Of a stretch of 64,000 nt of DNA, positions 53,531-64,000 are shown piece after piece. The notes below the pieces were generated by a model. The model made no database searches and had not been told where the DNA came from. It saw only the letters and a program-made list of their open reading frames with translations. How positions within the stretch are numbered: position 1 is the first letter of the stretch; each line of letters starts with the position of its first letter. The translations under genes and the position numbers were made by a program. This stretch comes from an uncultured Clostridia bacterium (lineage in GTDB: Bacteria; Bacillota; Clostridia; Oscillospirales; Acutalibacteraceae): positions 217,093 through 281,092 of the forward strand of contig CALHND010000004.1 of NCBI GenBank assembly GCA_938034875.1. Reading direction: 5' to 3'.

Positions 53531-55504
53531 TTATTCAGATACTTCCGACTCTGTAAGAGCTTTGATTGAAAGGCTTACGCGCTTCTTATCGAAATCGATA
53601 GCTGTAATTTTTGCTTCAACTTCCTGACCAATAGAAAGTACATCAGCAACCTTTTCTATACGCTCATTTGCAATCTGAGAAATATGAATAAGACCATCAA
53701 TTCCCGGAATAATTCTTGCAAATGCACCGTATGTTGTCATGCTGACAACTGTAGCCTTGACAACAGAGCCAACCTCGTAGCTATTTTTGAAAATTTCCCA
53801 CGGATTATCATTAGCATTTTTAAAGCCAAGAGAGATTTTCTTATTTTCAGTATCAATATCCTTAACATATACATCAACTGTATCGCCAATTTTTACAACT
53901 TCGGACGGGTGCTTAATTCTCGACCATGAGAGTTCGGAAATATGTACCATTCCATCTACTCCGCCAAGATCTACAAATGCACCATAGTTGGTGAGTGTTT
54001 TGATAACGCCTGTGTAACGCTTGCCAATCTCAATTGATTCCCAGAACTTTGATTCAATTTCCTTTTTAGCTTCACGAATTACGCTGCGGATTGAGCCGAC
54101 TGCACGGCGACCACGGCTGATTTCGATAATGCGGAAATTAACTGTGTTGCCTTTGAGATCTTCAAGTGAATCATTACGGTTGAGTGTAGCCTGTGATGCA
54201 GGGATAAATACGCGTACGCCATTTGATACAACAATAACGCCGCCTTTAATAATCTCGGTAACTACTCCTTCAAGTACTTCTCCGGATTCCTTTGCCTCAT
54301 TAATCTTGTTCCAGCCTGCTTTTGCATCTAAACGGCGCTTAGAAAGCATAATTGTTCCTTCAACATCGTTTGTACGCAGAATGATAAGGTCGAGCTCGTC
54401 GCCAACTTTAACCTCTTTAACAATGTCAACATTAGGATTAGATGAATATTCCTCGGCAGAAAGATAGCCTGTCTGCTTGCGGCCGATATCTACCTGTATT
54501 TCGGCACGGTTTACGGAAAGAACAACACCGTGTACTTTCTGTTCGGAACTCATACTGTTAAGTGAAGCCTCAAGAGCTTCTTCGAAGGTCATATCGTCCA
54601 TGGACTTTTCTACAACCTCTTCCTCCATTTCAGCAGCAGCTTCAATGGGATTTTGCATCTCTGACATAATAATCAGAACCTCCTTTATTATTGCGGCAGG
54701 CGTTGATGCCCCCGCAGTTACACCAATATTTTCGGCGTCTTTAATTTCATCAATCGGTAACTCAGAAGCCGTTTCTATATGGTATACTTTACTGCAACAC
54801 GCGGAGCAAACCTCCGCCAGCTTAAGCGTATTTGAACTATGTTTACCTCCGATGACGATCATTACATCGCACATCTTAGCTAATTCTGACGCTTCTTGCT
54901 GTCTTAACGATGTAGCTTTACATATTGTATCAAAAACAATTGCATTTGTACATACCTTTTTTAAAGTTTTTTGACAATTTCTCCACTCTTCAGCGTTAAA
55001 TGTGGTCTGTGCGACCGCAGTAATTTTCTTTGTGGAAAAATCCGCATCACTTTTTAGCAAACTTTCAAGTTCATTGTTGTCCGAAACAATGATGCATTTA
55101 TTATCACACCAACCTGAAATGCCGATAACCTCAGGGTGATTTTTATCTCCGGCAATAATGATTTCAGAGCCGTTTTCATATGCTTCTTTAACAATTTTGT
55201 GTATATATGAAACATATGGGCATGTGGCATCAACGACTTCTCCTAATTGCTGCGCTTTTGTTAAAACTTCGGGGGTTACGCCGTGCGAGCGAATAACCAT
55301 AATTTCTTCATCGATTCTGTCTAATTCATTTTTAGCTGTGCGCACACCTTTTTCTTCAAGCAATGCCACCATTTGATTATTGTGAATTATGGGACCTAAA
55401 GTACACACCTTTTTCCCATCATCAGCCAAACTTTGAGCAAGTTTAACAGCACGATTTACGCCAAAGCAGAAACCGGCTGTTTTAGCAACGATTATTTGAG
55501 GCAC
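53531..55504 (-). CDS. ispH: IspH-ribosomal protein S1 fusion
   Basis: A 657-residue fusion. The N-terminal 285 residues are IspH, the 4Fe-4S enzyme that makes IPP and DMAPP in the last step of the MEP pathway; its three cluster cysteines lie in AGFCFGVNRA, DATCPYVSYI and FDTICKATSLRQ, and ITAVAQTTFN is also typical. After an acidic linker, four S1 RNA-binding domains follow from about residue 325 (VHGVVLSVNRAEIQVDIGRK, LEGVVTEIIKGGVIVVSNGV, YTGVIKTLTNYGAFVDLGGV, VKATVVSMTTYGAFARIIPG). This fusion is characteristic of Clostridia. The start is the GTG at 55504 (GGAGG seven bases upstream), which overlaps the plsC stop. Confidence 0.95.
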   Translation of the reverse strand: MPQIIVAKTAGFCFGVNRAVKLAQSLADDGKKVCTLGPIIHNNQMVALLEEKGVRTAKNELDRIDEEIMVIRSHGVTPEVLTKAQQLGEVVDATCPYVSYIHKIVKEAYENGSEIIIAGDKNHPEVIGISGWCDNKCIIVSDNNELESLLKSDADFSTKKITAVAQTTFNAEEWRNCQKTLKKVCTNAIVFDTICKATSLRQQEASELAKMCDVMIVIGGKHSSNTLKLAEVCSACCSKVYHIETASELPIDEIKDAENIGVTAGASTPAAIIKEVLIIMSEMQNPIEAAAEMEEEVVEKSMDDMTFEEALEASLNSMSSEQKVHGVVLSVNRAEIQVDIGRKQTGYLSAEEYSSNPNVDIVKEVKVGDELDLIILRTNDVEGTIMLSKRRLDAKAGWNKINEAKESGEVLEGVVTEIIKGGVIVVSNGVRVFIPASQATLNRNDSLEDLKGNTVNFRIIEISRGRRAVGSIRSVIREAKKEIESKFWESIEIGKRYTGVIKTLTNYGAFVDLGGVDGMVHISELSWSRIKHPSEVVKIGDTVDVYVKDIDTENKKISLGFKNANDNPWEIFKNSYEVGSVVKATVVSMTTYGAFARIIPGIDGLIHISQIANERIEKVADVLSIGQEVEAKITAIDFDKKRVSLSIKALTESEVSE

Positions 55505-56112
55505 TATTTTCCCTCCTTCCAAAGCGTTGTTATTTCTTCCATAATTATTCCCGTAATCTTTTTTATTTCCGATGGTTTTGTATCTGTAATTTCAATTTCA
55601 TCTGCTTTTATAACGTTACCGTAACGAACAACAGCTTTACTGAAAATTCTCGGTCGTCCATGTTTATATGTAACAGCAACAGGCAGAATATCTGCTTTTG
55701 TAGATGCTGCAACAACGGCGGCACCCGATTTTGCCCGTGAAGGGCTTGCGTCGGGGTTTTTAGTGCGAGTGCCCTCAATGAATATTCCAAAAATTTTTCC
55801 GTTCTCTACTATGCTTTTTGCCGTGTCAATTGCTGATGTGTCATTATGACCTCTATTCACTGGAAATGCTCCGCAAAATCTAAAAAGCGCTCCAATAAAT
55901 TTATTTTTAAATAACTCATTTTTAGCCATAAAATATACTCTGCGCTTTGATGTTAAAATGATAAACACAGGGTCGAGTAAAGATATATGATTCGAGCACA
56001 GTACAATCCCGCCACTTTTCGGAATATTTTCTTTACCAACGGCTTTAAAAGGGAAAAGAACTATTGCTATTATATAAATAAAACCGCGGAGAATTTTAAA
56101 TAAAAAATCCAT
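55504..56112 (-). CDS. plsC: 1-acyl-sn-glycerol-3-phosphate acyltransferase
   Basis: A 202-residue PlsC-type acyltransferase that makes phosphatidic acid at the membrane. CSNHISLLDPVF near residue 34 has the NHx4D catalytic motif, AFPVNRGHND is block II, and GIFIEGTRTKN (EGTR) is block III. A hydrophobic N-terminal segment anchors it. It lies in the cmk-plsC-ispH/rpsA group usual in Clostridia, here with one extra gene between cmk and plsC. Its stop codon overlaps the GTG start of ispH-rpsA. Confidence 0.93.
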   Translation of the reverse strand: MDFLFKILRGFIYIIAIVLFPFKAVGKENIPKSGGIVLCSNHISLLDPVFIILTSKRRVYFMAKNELFKNKFIGALFRFCGAFPVNRGHNDTSAIDTAKSIVENGKIFGIFIEGTRTKNPDASPSRAKSGAAVVAASTKADILPVAVTYKHGRPRIFSKAVVRYGNVIKADEIEITDTKPSEIKKITGIIMEEITTLWKEGK

Positions 56113-56134
56113 TTGTCACACCTACCAATACTTT

Positions 56135-57445
56135 TTATTTGGCTACACTTATTATAAAGCTGCCGTATGAAAACGCCTCATATTTGAGACCTTTAAAATC
56201 TTTAAAGTAGCCCTTTACCGAAGAAAAAATTCGATTTTTTTTCGCATCGTAGCTTACAACATTTTTGTTAATATCTTTATAATTATAAAAAAACTCTACA
56301 GTTCCCCTGCCTTCTTCCGATGCACGCTTCAGTGCTTCTGTTACTACTTTTGCGTATAATTCGTCACTTTCTATTAGTGTATTGTTATAAACATAATAAT
56401 TAAGCTCCGTGTTGATACAAGATGGAATTGCTAAATTGTATTCAGCCGTAAAAATTTTATCATCCTTGTCAACTGTTGTGCTGTCAGGATAAAGTGTGTG
56501 CGTCTTACTAATAAATTCTGTGGTAACATTAAAAAACGAATGAATAGGAGCAAATTGCGAGTCTTCTACATCATTCCAGAGCACATCAACATTATACCAG
56601 CTATCAGACAGCTGTACTATATTCCACATATGAGCTGTTTGATCACTCGTTACACCACTTAAAAGATTGCAGTTAATTCCAGTGTAATACATCAGCAGCT
56701 GAAAAGCCTTTGAATATCCCTCACAAACCGCTGACCGATTTACTAAAGCTCCATAAGCTGTCCACGCTGAATGGTTAGCTTTTGAGCGTTCCCCGCTTGT
56801 TGCAACATCACTTGACTTTTTATCGTATTCAACATTTATGCAAATCCAGTCGTGCAGTGCAAGTTCTATCTCATATTCGCTCATGTCGGGTGTGACACAT
56901 TCATTAACTATTTTGATCACAGCCTCATGTAGCTCTTGCATCATTGCGGTGCGTTCATCGTGAGTAAAGAGGTATCCTCCCTCTTTTTTACCCTCGTCCA
57001 AGCGTATGAAAACAGTATCATCACTCGAGGTACCTAGGCCATATTCGTACCCCAACCAAAAAATCTGTGGATTGTCGTACTTAACAGCATACATTGCAAT
57101 AGCGGCGTCTCGTTTACTTCCGTCACTCAGCCGAACATTGCCTACTTGCATAGTTATAGCGGCGTTGTAAATATCTTTATACATAGCCTTTTGCGTATCA
57201 TTAAGCTTGTTATAATTATAATAATCTGAAGGTGATACGGCCGATTTTGAAACAGAATAATCAAAATCAACAACTGGATATGAGCCGGATTCGGTATTAT
57301 CAGACAGATTAAAATCGTAGAAAAGGTTGCTATATGTACCGTCAAGCGCATTTAAAATATTGCCCGACCCGAAATAGGTCGAGCATATAAAATATGTTGC
57401 AATTATTCCTACAATTACAGCAAATGCGCATACGGTTTTTTTCAT
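56135..57445 (-). CDS. Exported transglutaminase-like cysteine protease domain protein
   Basis: A 436-residue protein with an N-terminal signal/anchor (CAFAVIVGIIATYFICSTYF) and a transglutaminase-like domain. The catalytic triad is Cys241 in RSAVCEGYSKAF, His272 in DQTAHMWNIV and Asp287 in WYNVDVLWND. The region before it (NDTQKAMYKDIYNAAITMQV, then FWLGYEYG) is typical of this exported Clostridial family. It may be a peptidase or crosslinking enzyme at the cell surface; the substrate is unknown. Position between cmk and plsC is unusual. It begins 10 bases after cmk, so it is co-transcribed. Confidence 0.85.
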   Translation of the reverse strand: MKKTVCAFAVIVGIIATYFICSTYFGSGNILNALDGTYSNLFYDFNLSDNTESGSYPVVDFDYSVSKSAVSPSDYYNYNKLNDTQKAMYKDIYNAAITMQVGNVRLSDGSKRDAAIAMYAVKYDNPQIFWLGYEYGLGTSSDDTVFIRLDEGKKEGGYLFTHDERTAMMQELHEAVIKIVNECVTPDMSEYEIELALHDWICINVEYDKKSSDVATSGERSKANHSAWTAYGALVNRSAVCEGYSKAFQLLMYYTGINCNLLSGVTSDQTAHMWNIVQLSDSWYNVDVLWNDVEDSQFAPIHSFFNVTTEFISKTHTLYPDSTTVDKDDKIFTAEYNLAIPSCINTELNYYVYNNTLIESDELYAKVVTEALKRASEEGRGTVEFFYNYKDINKNVVSYDAKKNRIFSSVKGYFKDFKGLKYEAFSYGSFIISVAK

Positions 57446-57454
57446 GTTTTTCCT

Positions 57455-58123
57455 CTATTTTTCAAGCTTTGATAAGATAAAGTCCATCAGCATTTTCACT
57501 GATTGTTCAAGATTGTTTCCTGTGGTATCAATGACAGTAGCGTCATCAGCAGGCTTGAGCGGTGCAATTTCACGGTGTGAGTCCTGATAATCACGTTCTT
57601 TCAGCTCATTTAAAACGGTGTCAAATTCAACATTTTCGCCCTTTGCAATAAGCTCTTTGTATCGGCGATTTGCACGCTCTTCGGCCGAGGCGGTAAGAAA
57701 CAGTTTTATTTGTGCATTAGGTAATACAACCGTTCCAATGTCTCTGCCATCCATAATTACATTGTTATTTTGCGCCATATTGCGCTGTAAATCAAGCAAA
57801 AAACTGCGAACCTGAGGTACAGCCGAAACGGCTGATGCCGCCATTGAAACCTCGGGTTTTCTGATATCTTCGGAAACATCATTTCCGCAAAGAAGTACTC
57901 TCTGCTGACCGTCAACATACTTGAGTTCAACATTAACGTTACTCAAAATTTCTGAAACAGCCTTTTTATCCTTTATATCTATGCCGTTATTGAGCATATA
58001 TAAACCGATAGAACGGTACATCGCCCCTGTATCAACATAGATAAATCCGAGCTTTGCAGCCAGCTCTTTTGCAACAGAACTTTTCCCTGCTCCACCGGGT
58101 CCGTCAATAGCAATGGATATCAT
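57455..58123 (-). CDS. cmk: Cytidylate kinase
   Basis: A 222-residue CMP/dCMP kinase. SIAIDGPGGAGKSSVAKELA at the N-terminus is the P-loop, followed by FIYVDTGAMYRSIGLYM, the CMP-site signature. MDGRDIGTVVLPNAQIKLFL and ASAEERANRRYKEL form the lid region, and ERDYQDSHREIAPLKPA completes the family pattern. It starts 12 bases after the flavoprotein gene and belongs to the core operon. Confidence 0.96.
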   Translation of the reverse strand: MISIAIDGPGGAGKSSVAKELAAKLGFIYVDTGAMYRSIGLYMLNNGIDIKDKKAVSEILSNVNVELKYVDGQQRVLLCGNDVSEDIRKPEVSMAASAVSAVPQVRSFLLDLQRNMAQNNNVIMDGRDIGTVVLPNAQIKLFLTASAEERANRRYKELIAKGENVEFDTVLNELKERDYQDSHREIAPLKPADDATVIDTTGNNLEQSVKMLMDFILSKLEK

Positions 58124-58135
58124 AATTACTCTCCG

Positions 58136-59344
58136 TTATACTGAATTTCCGGCAAGTTTACCGGTTGAAAATGCGATTTGGAGATTAAAACCGCCCGTGT
58201 ATGCATCAACATCAATTACCTCACCACAAAAATACAGCCCTTTACAAAGTTTTGATTCCATAGTAGATGGGTTAATTTCTTTAGTATTAACACCGCCGGA
58301 GGTAATGATTGCTTCGTCATACGGTCTAAAACCGTTTACTTTAAGCTTAAAATCTTTTGTGACTCTAACAATATTTAAGCGCATTTCCTTTGAAATTTGG
58401 CTAACCTTTGTGTCTGCTCTGATGCCTGATAGCTTTATAATTACTGGAATTAAGCTTTTAGGATAAAGGTCTGCAAGTGCATTAGATAACTCACGCGAAG
58501 AATATTTTGAAAAATCGCGTAAAACTCTGTCATCAAGCTGCTCCTCGCTTAGCGCAGGCTTCAAATCAATATGGATAGTCACATTGTCGGTGTTTTCCAA
58601 ATGGCTCGATCCGCTTAAAATGGTTGGTCCGCTTACACCAAAGTGTGTAAACAGCATTTCTCCAAAATCATTATATATTATTTTACCATTTTGCTCAAAA
58701 GATACAGATACATTTTTAAGACTAAGCCCCATAAGGTATGAACAAAATGTTTCTTTGATTTCGAGCGGAACGAGCGACGGTTTTGTATCAACAATGGAAT
58801 GTCCGACCTGTTGTGCCAGTCGGTATCCATCTCCGTCAGAGCCGGTTTTCGGATACGATAGCCCGCCTGTTGCAATTATCAAGCGATCGCATTCGATAGT
58901 TTTACCATCGGATAACTTCACTCCACATATTTCACCGTCATTAGTAATCAGTTCTACAGCTTGTCCCTTTATAATACAAGCTTTTTTTGAAGCGTATGAG
59001 ACAAGCGCATCGACTATATCCATAGCCCTATCGGACTGGGGAAAAACGCGGTTTCCGCGCTCGATTTTAAGTTTAACGCCAAGATAATCAAAAAAATCAT
59101 ATGTGTCCTGCGGTGTAAAGCGCGAAAACGCTGAGTATAAAAAACGCGGATTGTGAACAACAGCGTCAAAAAGCTCGCGCTCATCGCACATATTTGTTAC
59201 ATTGCATCGGCCTTTGCCTGTAATGAGCAATTTTCGTGCGGGGCGGTTATTTTTTTCTATAACAGTAACTTTATGACCGTTTTCTGCTGCAGTTCCTGCC
59301 GCAATAAGTCCTGAGGCACCGCCGCCTAATACAACTACATTCAT
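58136..59344 (-). CDS. NAD(P)/FAD-dependent oxidoreductase, BaiN/HI0933 family
   Basis: A 402-residue flavoprotein of the HI0933/BaiN (aminoacetone oxidase-like) family. VVLGGGASGLIAAGTAAENG is the FAD-binding Rossmann motif, NNRPARKLLITGKGRCNVTN near residue 40 is the hallmark of the family, and TGGLSYPKTGSDGDGYRLAQ and the C-terminal GLYFCGEVIDVDAYTGGFNL (second FAD motif) are both clear. The physiological reaction is not known for most members; a bile-acid role should not be assumed. It commonly lies before cmk in Clostridia, as here. Confidence 0.93.
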   Translation of the reverse strand: MNVVVLGGGASGLIAAGTAAENGHKVTVIEKNNRPARKLLITGKGRCNVTNMCDERELFDAVVHNPRFLYSAFSRFTPQDTYDFFDYLGVKLKIERGNRVFPQSDRAMDIVDALVSYASKKACIIKGQAVELITNDGEICGVKLSDGKTIECDRLIIATGGLSYPKTGSDGDGYRLAQQVGHSIVDTKPSLVPLEIKETFCSYLMGLSLKNVSVSFEQNGKIIYNDFGEMLFTHFGVSGPTILSGSSHLENTDNVTIHIDLKPALSEEQLDDRVLRDFSKYSSRELSNALADLYPKSLIPVIIKLSGIRADTKVSQISKEMRLNIVRVTKDFKLKVNGFRPYDEAIITSGGVNTKEINPSTMESKLCKGLYFCGEVIDVDAYTGGFNLQIAFSTGKLAGNSV

Positions 59345-59356
59345 ACATTCCTCTTA

Positions 59357-61333
<1,977 letters not shown>

Positions 61334-61363
61334 TTACAACACCCACTTTTTTATATCTGATTT

Positions 61364-61392
61364 ATTATAACACATCATGAATATTTTTTCAT
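61364..61392 (-). promoter_or_regulatory. Promoter of the ligA operon
   Basis: On the minus strand an extended -10, TGTTATAAT (TATAAT at 61364-61369), has ATGAAA (61387-61392) 17 bases upstream. It is about 30 bases before the ligA start. Confidence 0.6.
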
Positions 61393-61409
61393 CTATTTTA
61401 TGAATTATT

Positions 61410-62027
61410 TTAATTAATATTTATATATGTTTCCGGCAATTTTCCAACTATTACTGTTTCTGCAATACAGCATTCACTATCAACGGTAGAAGTCAAATTA
61501 TCGCCAAACGAAATTACTAGAATTTCCACAGTAACATTGATCAGCAGTCTGTGACAGGTTTGATTAATTCCGGCAGAATAAAATTCATTCTCAACATCTG
61601 TTGTTGCACAGGCTCCGAACTGAACGGTAATTGAAATATCAGGACCCACACCTGACAAAAAATCGTTTCCGGTAAACGAACCTATCGGAATATACAGTGT
61701 AGTCATATCATACTGTGATATTTTCTTTGTCATGCTTTGAATTATGTAAGTTTTAACCTTGTTTATGCTTTTTGAGTTTGTTTCTATCGACTTAACATTC
61801 ATTTCGTCATCATAGTTAATGGTGACCATATCATCATAATCAACATCTATGGCCGACATTGTTTCTGAAATAGAATTATTTACTTCATTATAAGCTAACA
61901 ACTTTGCGTGACTTAGTGCTATTCTGTTTGTAATTGGAGAAACGTAAATATTAATTATTACAAAAATTACACACGTTATAACAAGATAAATCAAAAATTT
62001 GCGCAATATTTTTCTGAAAGTCCTCAT
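61410..62027 (-). CDS. yunB: Sporulation protein YunB
   Basis: A 205-residue protein of the YunB family, expressed in the mother cell under sigma-E in Bacillus subtilis and needed for efficient sporulation. The start at 62027 (MRTFRKILRKF) follows GAGGTGG; a GTG three codons earlier overlaps that site. One N-terminal membrane segment (LIYLVITCVIFVIINIYVSP) is followed by RIALSHAKLLAYNEVNNSIS, IYIPIGSFTGNDFLSG-like and GINQTCHRLLINVTVEI segments typical of the family. It lies between spoIVA and ligA. Confidence 0.88.
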   Translation of the reverse strand: MRTFRKILRKFLIYLVITCVIFVIINIYVSPITNRIALSHAKLLAYNEVNNSISETMSAIDVDYDDMVTINYDDEMNVKSIETNSKSINKVKTYIIQSMTKKISQYDMTTLYIPIGSFTGNDFLSGVGPDISITVQFGACATTDVENEFYSAGINQTCHRLLINVTVEILVISFGDNLTSTVDSECCIAETVIVGKLPETYININ

Positions 62028-62071
62028 ATTTACCACCTCAATGCATAGTATTGTATTTTTGCGTTTTGGTG

Positions 62072-62105
62072 ATAAAAAAAACAGCGTCCGATTTTTATCG
62101 AACGC
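62072..62105 (-). terminator. Terminator of spoIVA
   Basis: On the minus strand a stem GCGTTCGAT/ATCGGACGC with one wobble (62097-62105 with 62084-62092) is followed by eight T residues within nine bases, just after the spoIVA stop. Confidence 0.88.
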
Positions 62106-62114
62106 CGTTCACTT

Positions 62115-63596
62115 TTATAATATAATGCAAATAAGTCCGCTGCAACCTTCGTTTATGACATGCTCAATGGTTTCCTGGAGTCGCATTCTTGCATCAGCGG
62201 GCATCCGAGAAAGCTTTGTGTGCAATCCTTCGTTAACTAAGTCATGCAGTGATTTTCCAAATATATTTGAGTCCCAAATTTTAACAGGATCCTCCTCAAA
62301 TTCTTTTAGCAAGTACATTACAAGATCTTCAGATTGCTTTTCGCTGCCTACAATCGGGCTTACCTCAGTTGTTATATTTGCCTTCATCATATGGATAGAC
62401 GGAGCACTTGCTCTCAATCTGACACCGTATCTGCCACCCTGTTTGACAATTTCGGGTTCCTCAAGCGAAAGTTCTTCTGTTTCGGGCATAACGATTCCGT
62501 AACCGGTTGCCTCAACCTCGTCTAGTGCATTTTTTACTCTCTGGTACTCTTTATAAGACTTAGCAAGACGAATTATTGTCTCAATAATATCTCTGTCGCT
62601 TGCAATATTAAGTCCGGTAAACTCATTAAGTATTTTGTAGAAGAACTCTTTATTAAGTCCTACTTCGGCCTCAACATTTCCGGTTCCCATGTCTATAGTA
62701 AGATTATCGGCTGAAATTATATTTTCGATATCGCGTAATGCTGATATAAAATCGGTGATATCTGATATTTTCTTAATTTTTCCTGCTAGCTTAAGCACCT
62801 CGGAATACAGCGATTTTTTAAACCAGTGGTCGTTATCAATGCTGTTAAGCCAGTAAGGCATTTTTAAAGTGATTTCATTTACCGGGAACTCTTTGAGCAA
62901 GTTACCAAGAATACTCTTGATTTCATCCTCATTTAAGTCAATACAATTAACGGGCATAACATATGTTCCGTATTTTAAACTCAGCTCATTTGCCTTTTGC
63001 TGTGCTTCCTCTGATTTAGGATACATACAGTTTAAGAGTACAACAAACGGCTTATTGATTGCCTTTAGCTCGTTAATTACTCGTTCTTCTGCTTCTTCGT
63101 ATTCCTCGCGCGGTATTTCACCTATACTGCCGTCGGTAGTAATTACAAGTCCAATTGTGGAATGTTCATTTATTACCTTTTGAGTCCCTATTTCTGCCGC
63201 CATATTAAACGGTACGGGCTCATCAAACCACGGCGTTGCAACCATTCGAGGCATATCATTTTCAATATAACCGAGAGAACTTGGAACTATGTAGCCTACA
63301 CAGTCTATCAGTCTTACTTTCAGTTTTATACTGTTGTCTATTGTAATATCAGCGGCTGTTTCAGGAATGAATTTTGGCTCGGTGGTCATTATTGTTCGAC
63401 CAGCCGATGACTGCGGCATTTCATCGGTTGCCCTGTCTCGCATAGCCGGACTGATAATATTGGGCAATACCAAATTGTCCATAAACCTCTTTATAAATGT
63501 GGATTTGCCCGTACGAACAGGCCCTACAACGCCTATGTAGATGTCGCCGCCAGTGCGGGCGGCAATGTCCTGATATATATTTGTTGCTGTTGGCAT
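62115..63596 (-). CDS. spoIVA: Stage IV sporulation protein A
   Basis: A 493-residue ATPase that polymerises into the basement layer of the spore coat on the forespore surface. GVVGPVRTGKSTFIKRFMD near residue 22 is the Walker A motif, and VRLIDCVGYIVPSSLGYIEN near residue 94 is the Walker B region. ATPWFDEPVPFNMAAEIGTQ and the C-terminal GCSGLICIIL are characteristic of the protein. Length agrees with the Bacillus subtilis protein (492). A GGAGG site precedes the ATG and a terminator follows, so it is monocistronic. Confidence 0.97.
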   Translation of the reverse strand: MPTATNIYQDIAARTGGDIYIGVVGPVRTGKSTFIKRFMDNLVLPNIISPAMRDRATDEMPQSSAGRTIMTTEPKFIPETAADITIDNSIKLKVRLIDCVGYIVPSSLGYIENDMPRMVATPWFDEPVPFNMAAEIGTQKVINEHSTIGLVITTDGSIGEIPREEYEEAEERVINELKAINKPFVVLLNCMYPKSEEAQQKANELSLKYGTYVMPVNCIDLNEDEIKSILGNLLKEFPVNEITLKMPYWLNSIDNDHWFKKSLYSEVLKLAGKIKKISDITDFISALRDIENIISADNLTIDMGTGNVEAEVGLNKEFFYKILNEFTGLNIASDRDIIETIIRLAKSYKEYQRVKNALDEVEATGYGIVMPETEELSLEEPEIVKQGGRYGVRLRASAPSIHMMKANITTEVSPIVGSEKQSEDLVMYLLKEFEEDPVKIWDSNIFGKSLHDLVNEGLHTKLSRMPADARMRLQETIEHVINEGCSGLICIIL

Positions 63597-63631
63597 AGTA
63601 TTATTCCTCCGTCACTTCATTTGTTTGTAAA

Positions 63632-63661
63632 TGAATATGTTATTTCGAGGTTATTTATGAC
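63632..63661 (-). promoter_or_regulatory. Possible sigma-E promoter of spoIVA
   Basis: On the minus strand GTCATAA (63655-63661) and CATATTCA (63632-63639) are spaced by 15 bases, roughly like the sigma-E consensus (GTCATATT, CATACAAT). The -10 match is partial. Confidence 0.3.
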
Positions 63662-63844
63662 AAGCAACTATCCACAATGATCTAAATAATGTAATTAATA
63701 TATATTTTTATTGCCAAACACGGTAATTTGTTTTATAACATATAAAAATGTTCATTAAAAAGTTGATATCAAATGATAATTCCTAATGTTGCAAAAAGAG
63801 GTCGGATACAAACGCATTAGCTAAATATTAATACACAAAACAAA

Positions 63845-63887
63845 AAACCTACACTTGATTGACATTAGCGTCAGTCATTGTAGGTTT
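63845..63887 (-). terminator. Hairpin, probable second terminator after tRNA-Gly
   Basis: A nine-base-pair outer stem (63845-63853 with 63879-63887) with further inner pairing. On the minus strand it is followed by a run of T residues. Confidence 0.6.
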
Positions 63888-63908
63888 GATTTAGTATAAT
63901 ATCAAAAA

Positions 63909-63939
63909 AATAAAAACACTTGCTCGTTTGCAAGTGTTT
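63909..63939 (-). terminator. Terminator of tRNA-Gly
   Basis: A 10-base-pair stem (63914-63923 with 63930-63939) directly after the tRNA on the minus strand, followed by TTATTTTTTT. Confidence 0.85.
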
Positions 63940-63945
63940 ATTTAG

Positions 63946-64000
63946 TGGAGCGGGTTACGAGGCTCGAACTCGCTACCTCCACCTTGGCAAGGTGGCGCTC
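63946..64000 (-). tRNA. tRNA-Gly (anticodon GCC), 5' end beyond the window
   Basis: Reading the minus strand from 64000, the anticodon stem CCACC/GGTGG encloses the loop TTGCCAA, giving anticodon GCC (glycine). The T arm GCGAG-TTCGAGC-CTCGT, acceptor strand AACCCGC, discriminator T and an encoded CCA follow. The acceptor 5' strand and most of the D arm lie outside the window. Confidence 0.93.

Noticed and set aside
54021..54467. Plus-strand reading frame of 148 codons opposite ispH-rpsA
   Set aside because: It mirrors the S1-domain coding sequence on the other strand, has no ribosome binding site and no protein-like motif. The same applies to other long antisense frames such as those opposite galT and the M42 genes.
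58136..59344. Bile-acid reductase (BaiN) function for the flavoprotein
   Set aside because: The family is broad and the gene sits in a core operon beside cmk and ligA with no bai genes, so a bile-acid role is not supported.
62037..62075. Sigma-E/sigma-K like promoter (AATACAAT) before yunB
   Set aside because: The -10-like string is good but no matching -35 stands at the right distance, and the interval is only about 40 bases after the spoIVA terminator.

Overview
The window looks like the chromosome of a spore-forming, low-GC Gram-positive bacterium of the class Clostridia, most like gut Ruminococcaceae/Oscillospiraceae. The evidence is three sporulation loci (spoIIGA-sigE, yunB, spoIVA), an IspH-ribosomal S1 fusion, a class B sortase, a dockerin domain, a GH39 xylosidase, Na+-pump decarboxylase subunits, AT-rich intergenic DNA and strong GGAGG-type ribosome binding sites. 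This placement is inferred from gene content; no 16S gene is present.

Region 1 (1-21202, all minus strand) is one long surface-polysaccharide operon read from a sigma-A type promoter at about 21.3 kb and running off the left edge. In transcription order it holds an initiating sugar-phosphate transferase, CDP-glucose genes (rfbF, rfbG), a sugar reductase/epimerase, two membrane acyltransferases, an rfbC-like epimerase, a GT8, an O-antigen ligase/polymerase-like protein, four GT4 glycosyltransferases, a Wzx-type flippase, a CDP-glycerol-type phosphotransferase and a GT32-like transferase. It ends with rfbA/rfbB plus an NDP-hexose 2,3-dehydratase and a KijD10-like reductase, which together predict a dTDP-2,6-dideoxyhexose.

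Region 2 (21.4-26.9 kb, plus) is murD followed by two M42 aminopeptidases, a GNAT acetyltransferase and a PLP lyase of the methionine gamma-lyase/aluminium-resistance family, closed by a perfect hairpin terminator. Region 3 (26.9-32.2 kb) is galK-galT with Na+-pump subunits oadG-oadB on the minus strand, divergent from an AraC regulator and a cupin protein. Region 4 (32.3-34.5 kb, minus) is pyrR-uraA behind a PyrR attenuator that can be read in the sequence. Region 5 (34.7-36.4 kb, minus) is spoIIGA-sigE.

Region 6 (36.4-53.3 kb) is accessory: a lipoprotein, a GH39 xylosidase, feoA-feoB, a sortase B/sortase-substrate/LCP group, a dockerin-only secreted protein, an RNA hairpin, and two very large secreted multi-domain proteins that share a C-terminal module. 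A short serine-recombinase-like remnant follows. Region 7 (53.5-64 kb, minus) is core: spoIVA, yunB, ligA, a BaiN/HI0933-type flavoprotein, cmk, a transglutaminase-like protein, plsC, the ispH-rpsA fusion, and the 3' part of a tRNA-Gly at the right edge.

The most noteworthy points are the shared C-terminal architecture of the two giant secreted proteins, the sortase B pair with an unusual SPHTN signal, the deoxysugar chemistry of the polysaccharide operon, and two regulatory regions (pyrR attenuator, spoIIG promoter) whose parts can be located base by base.
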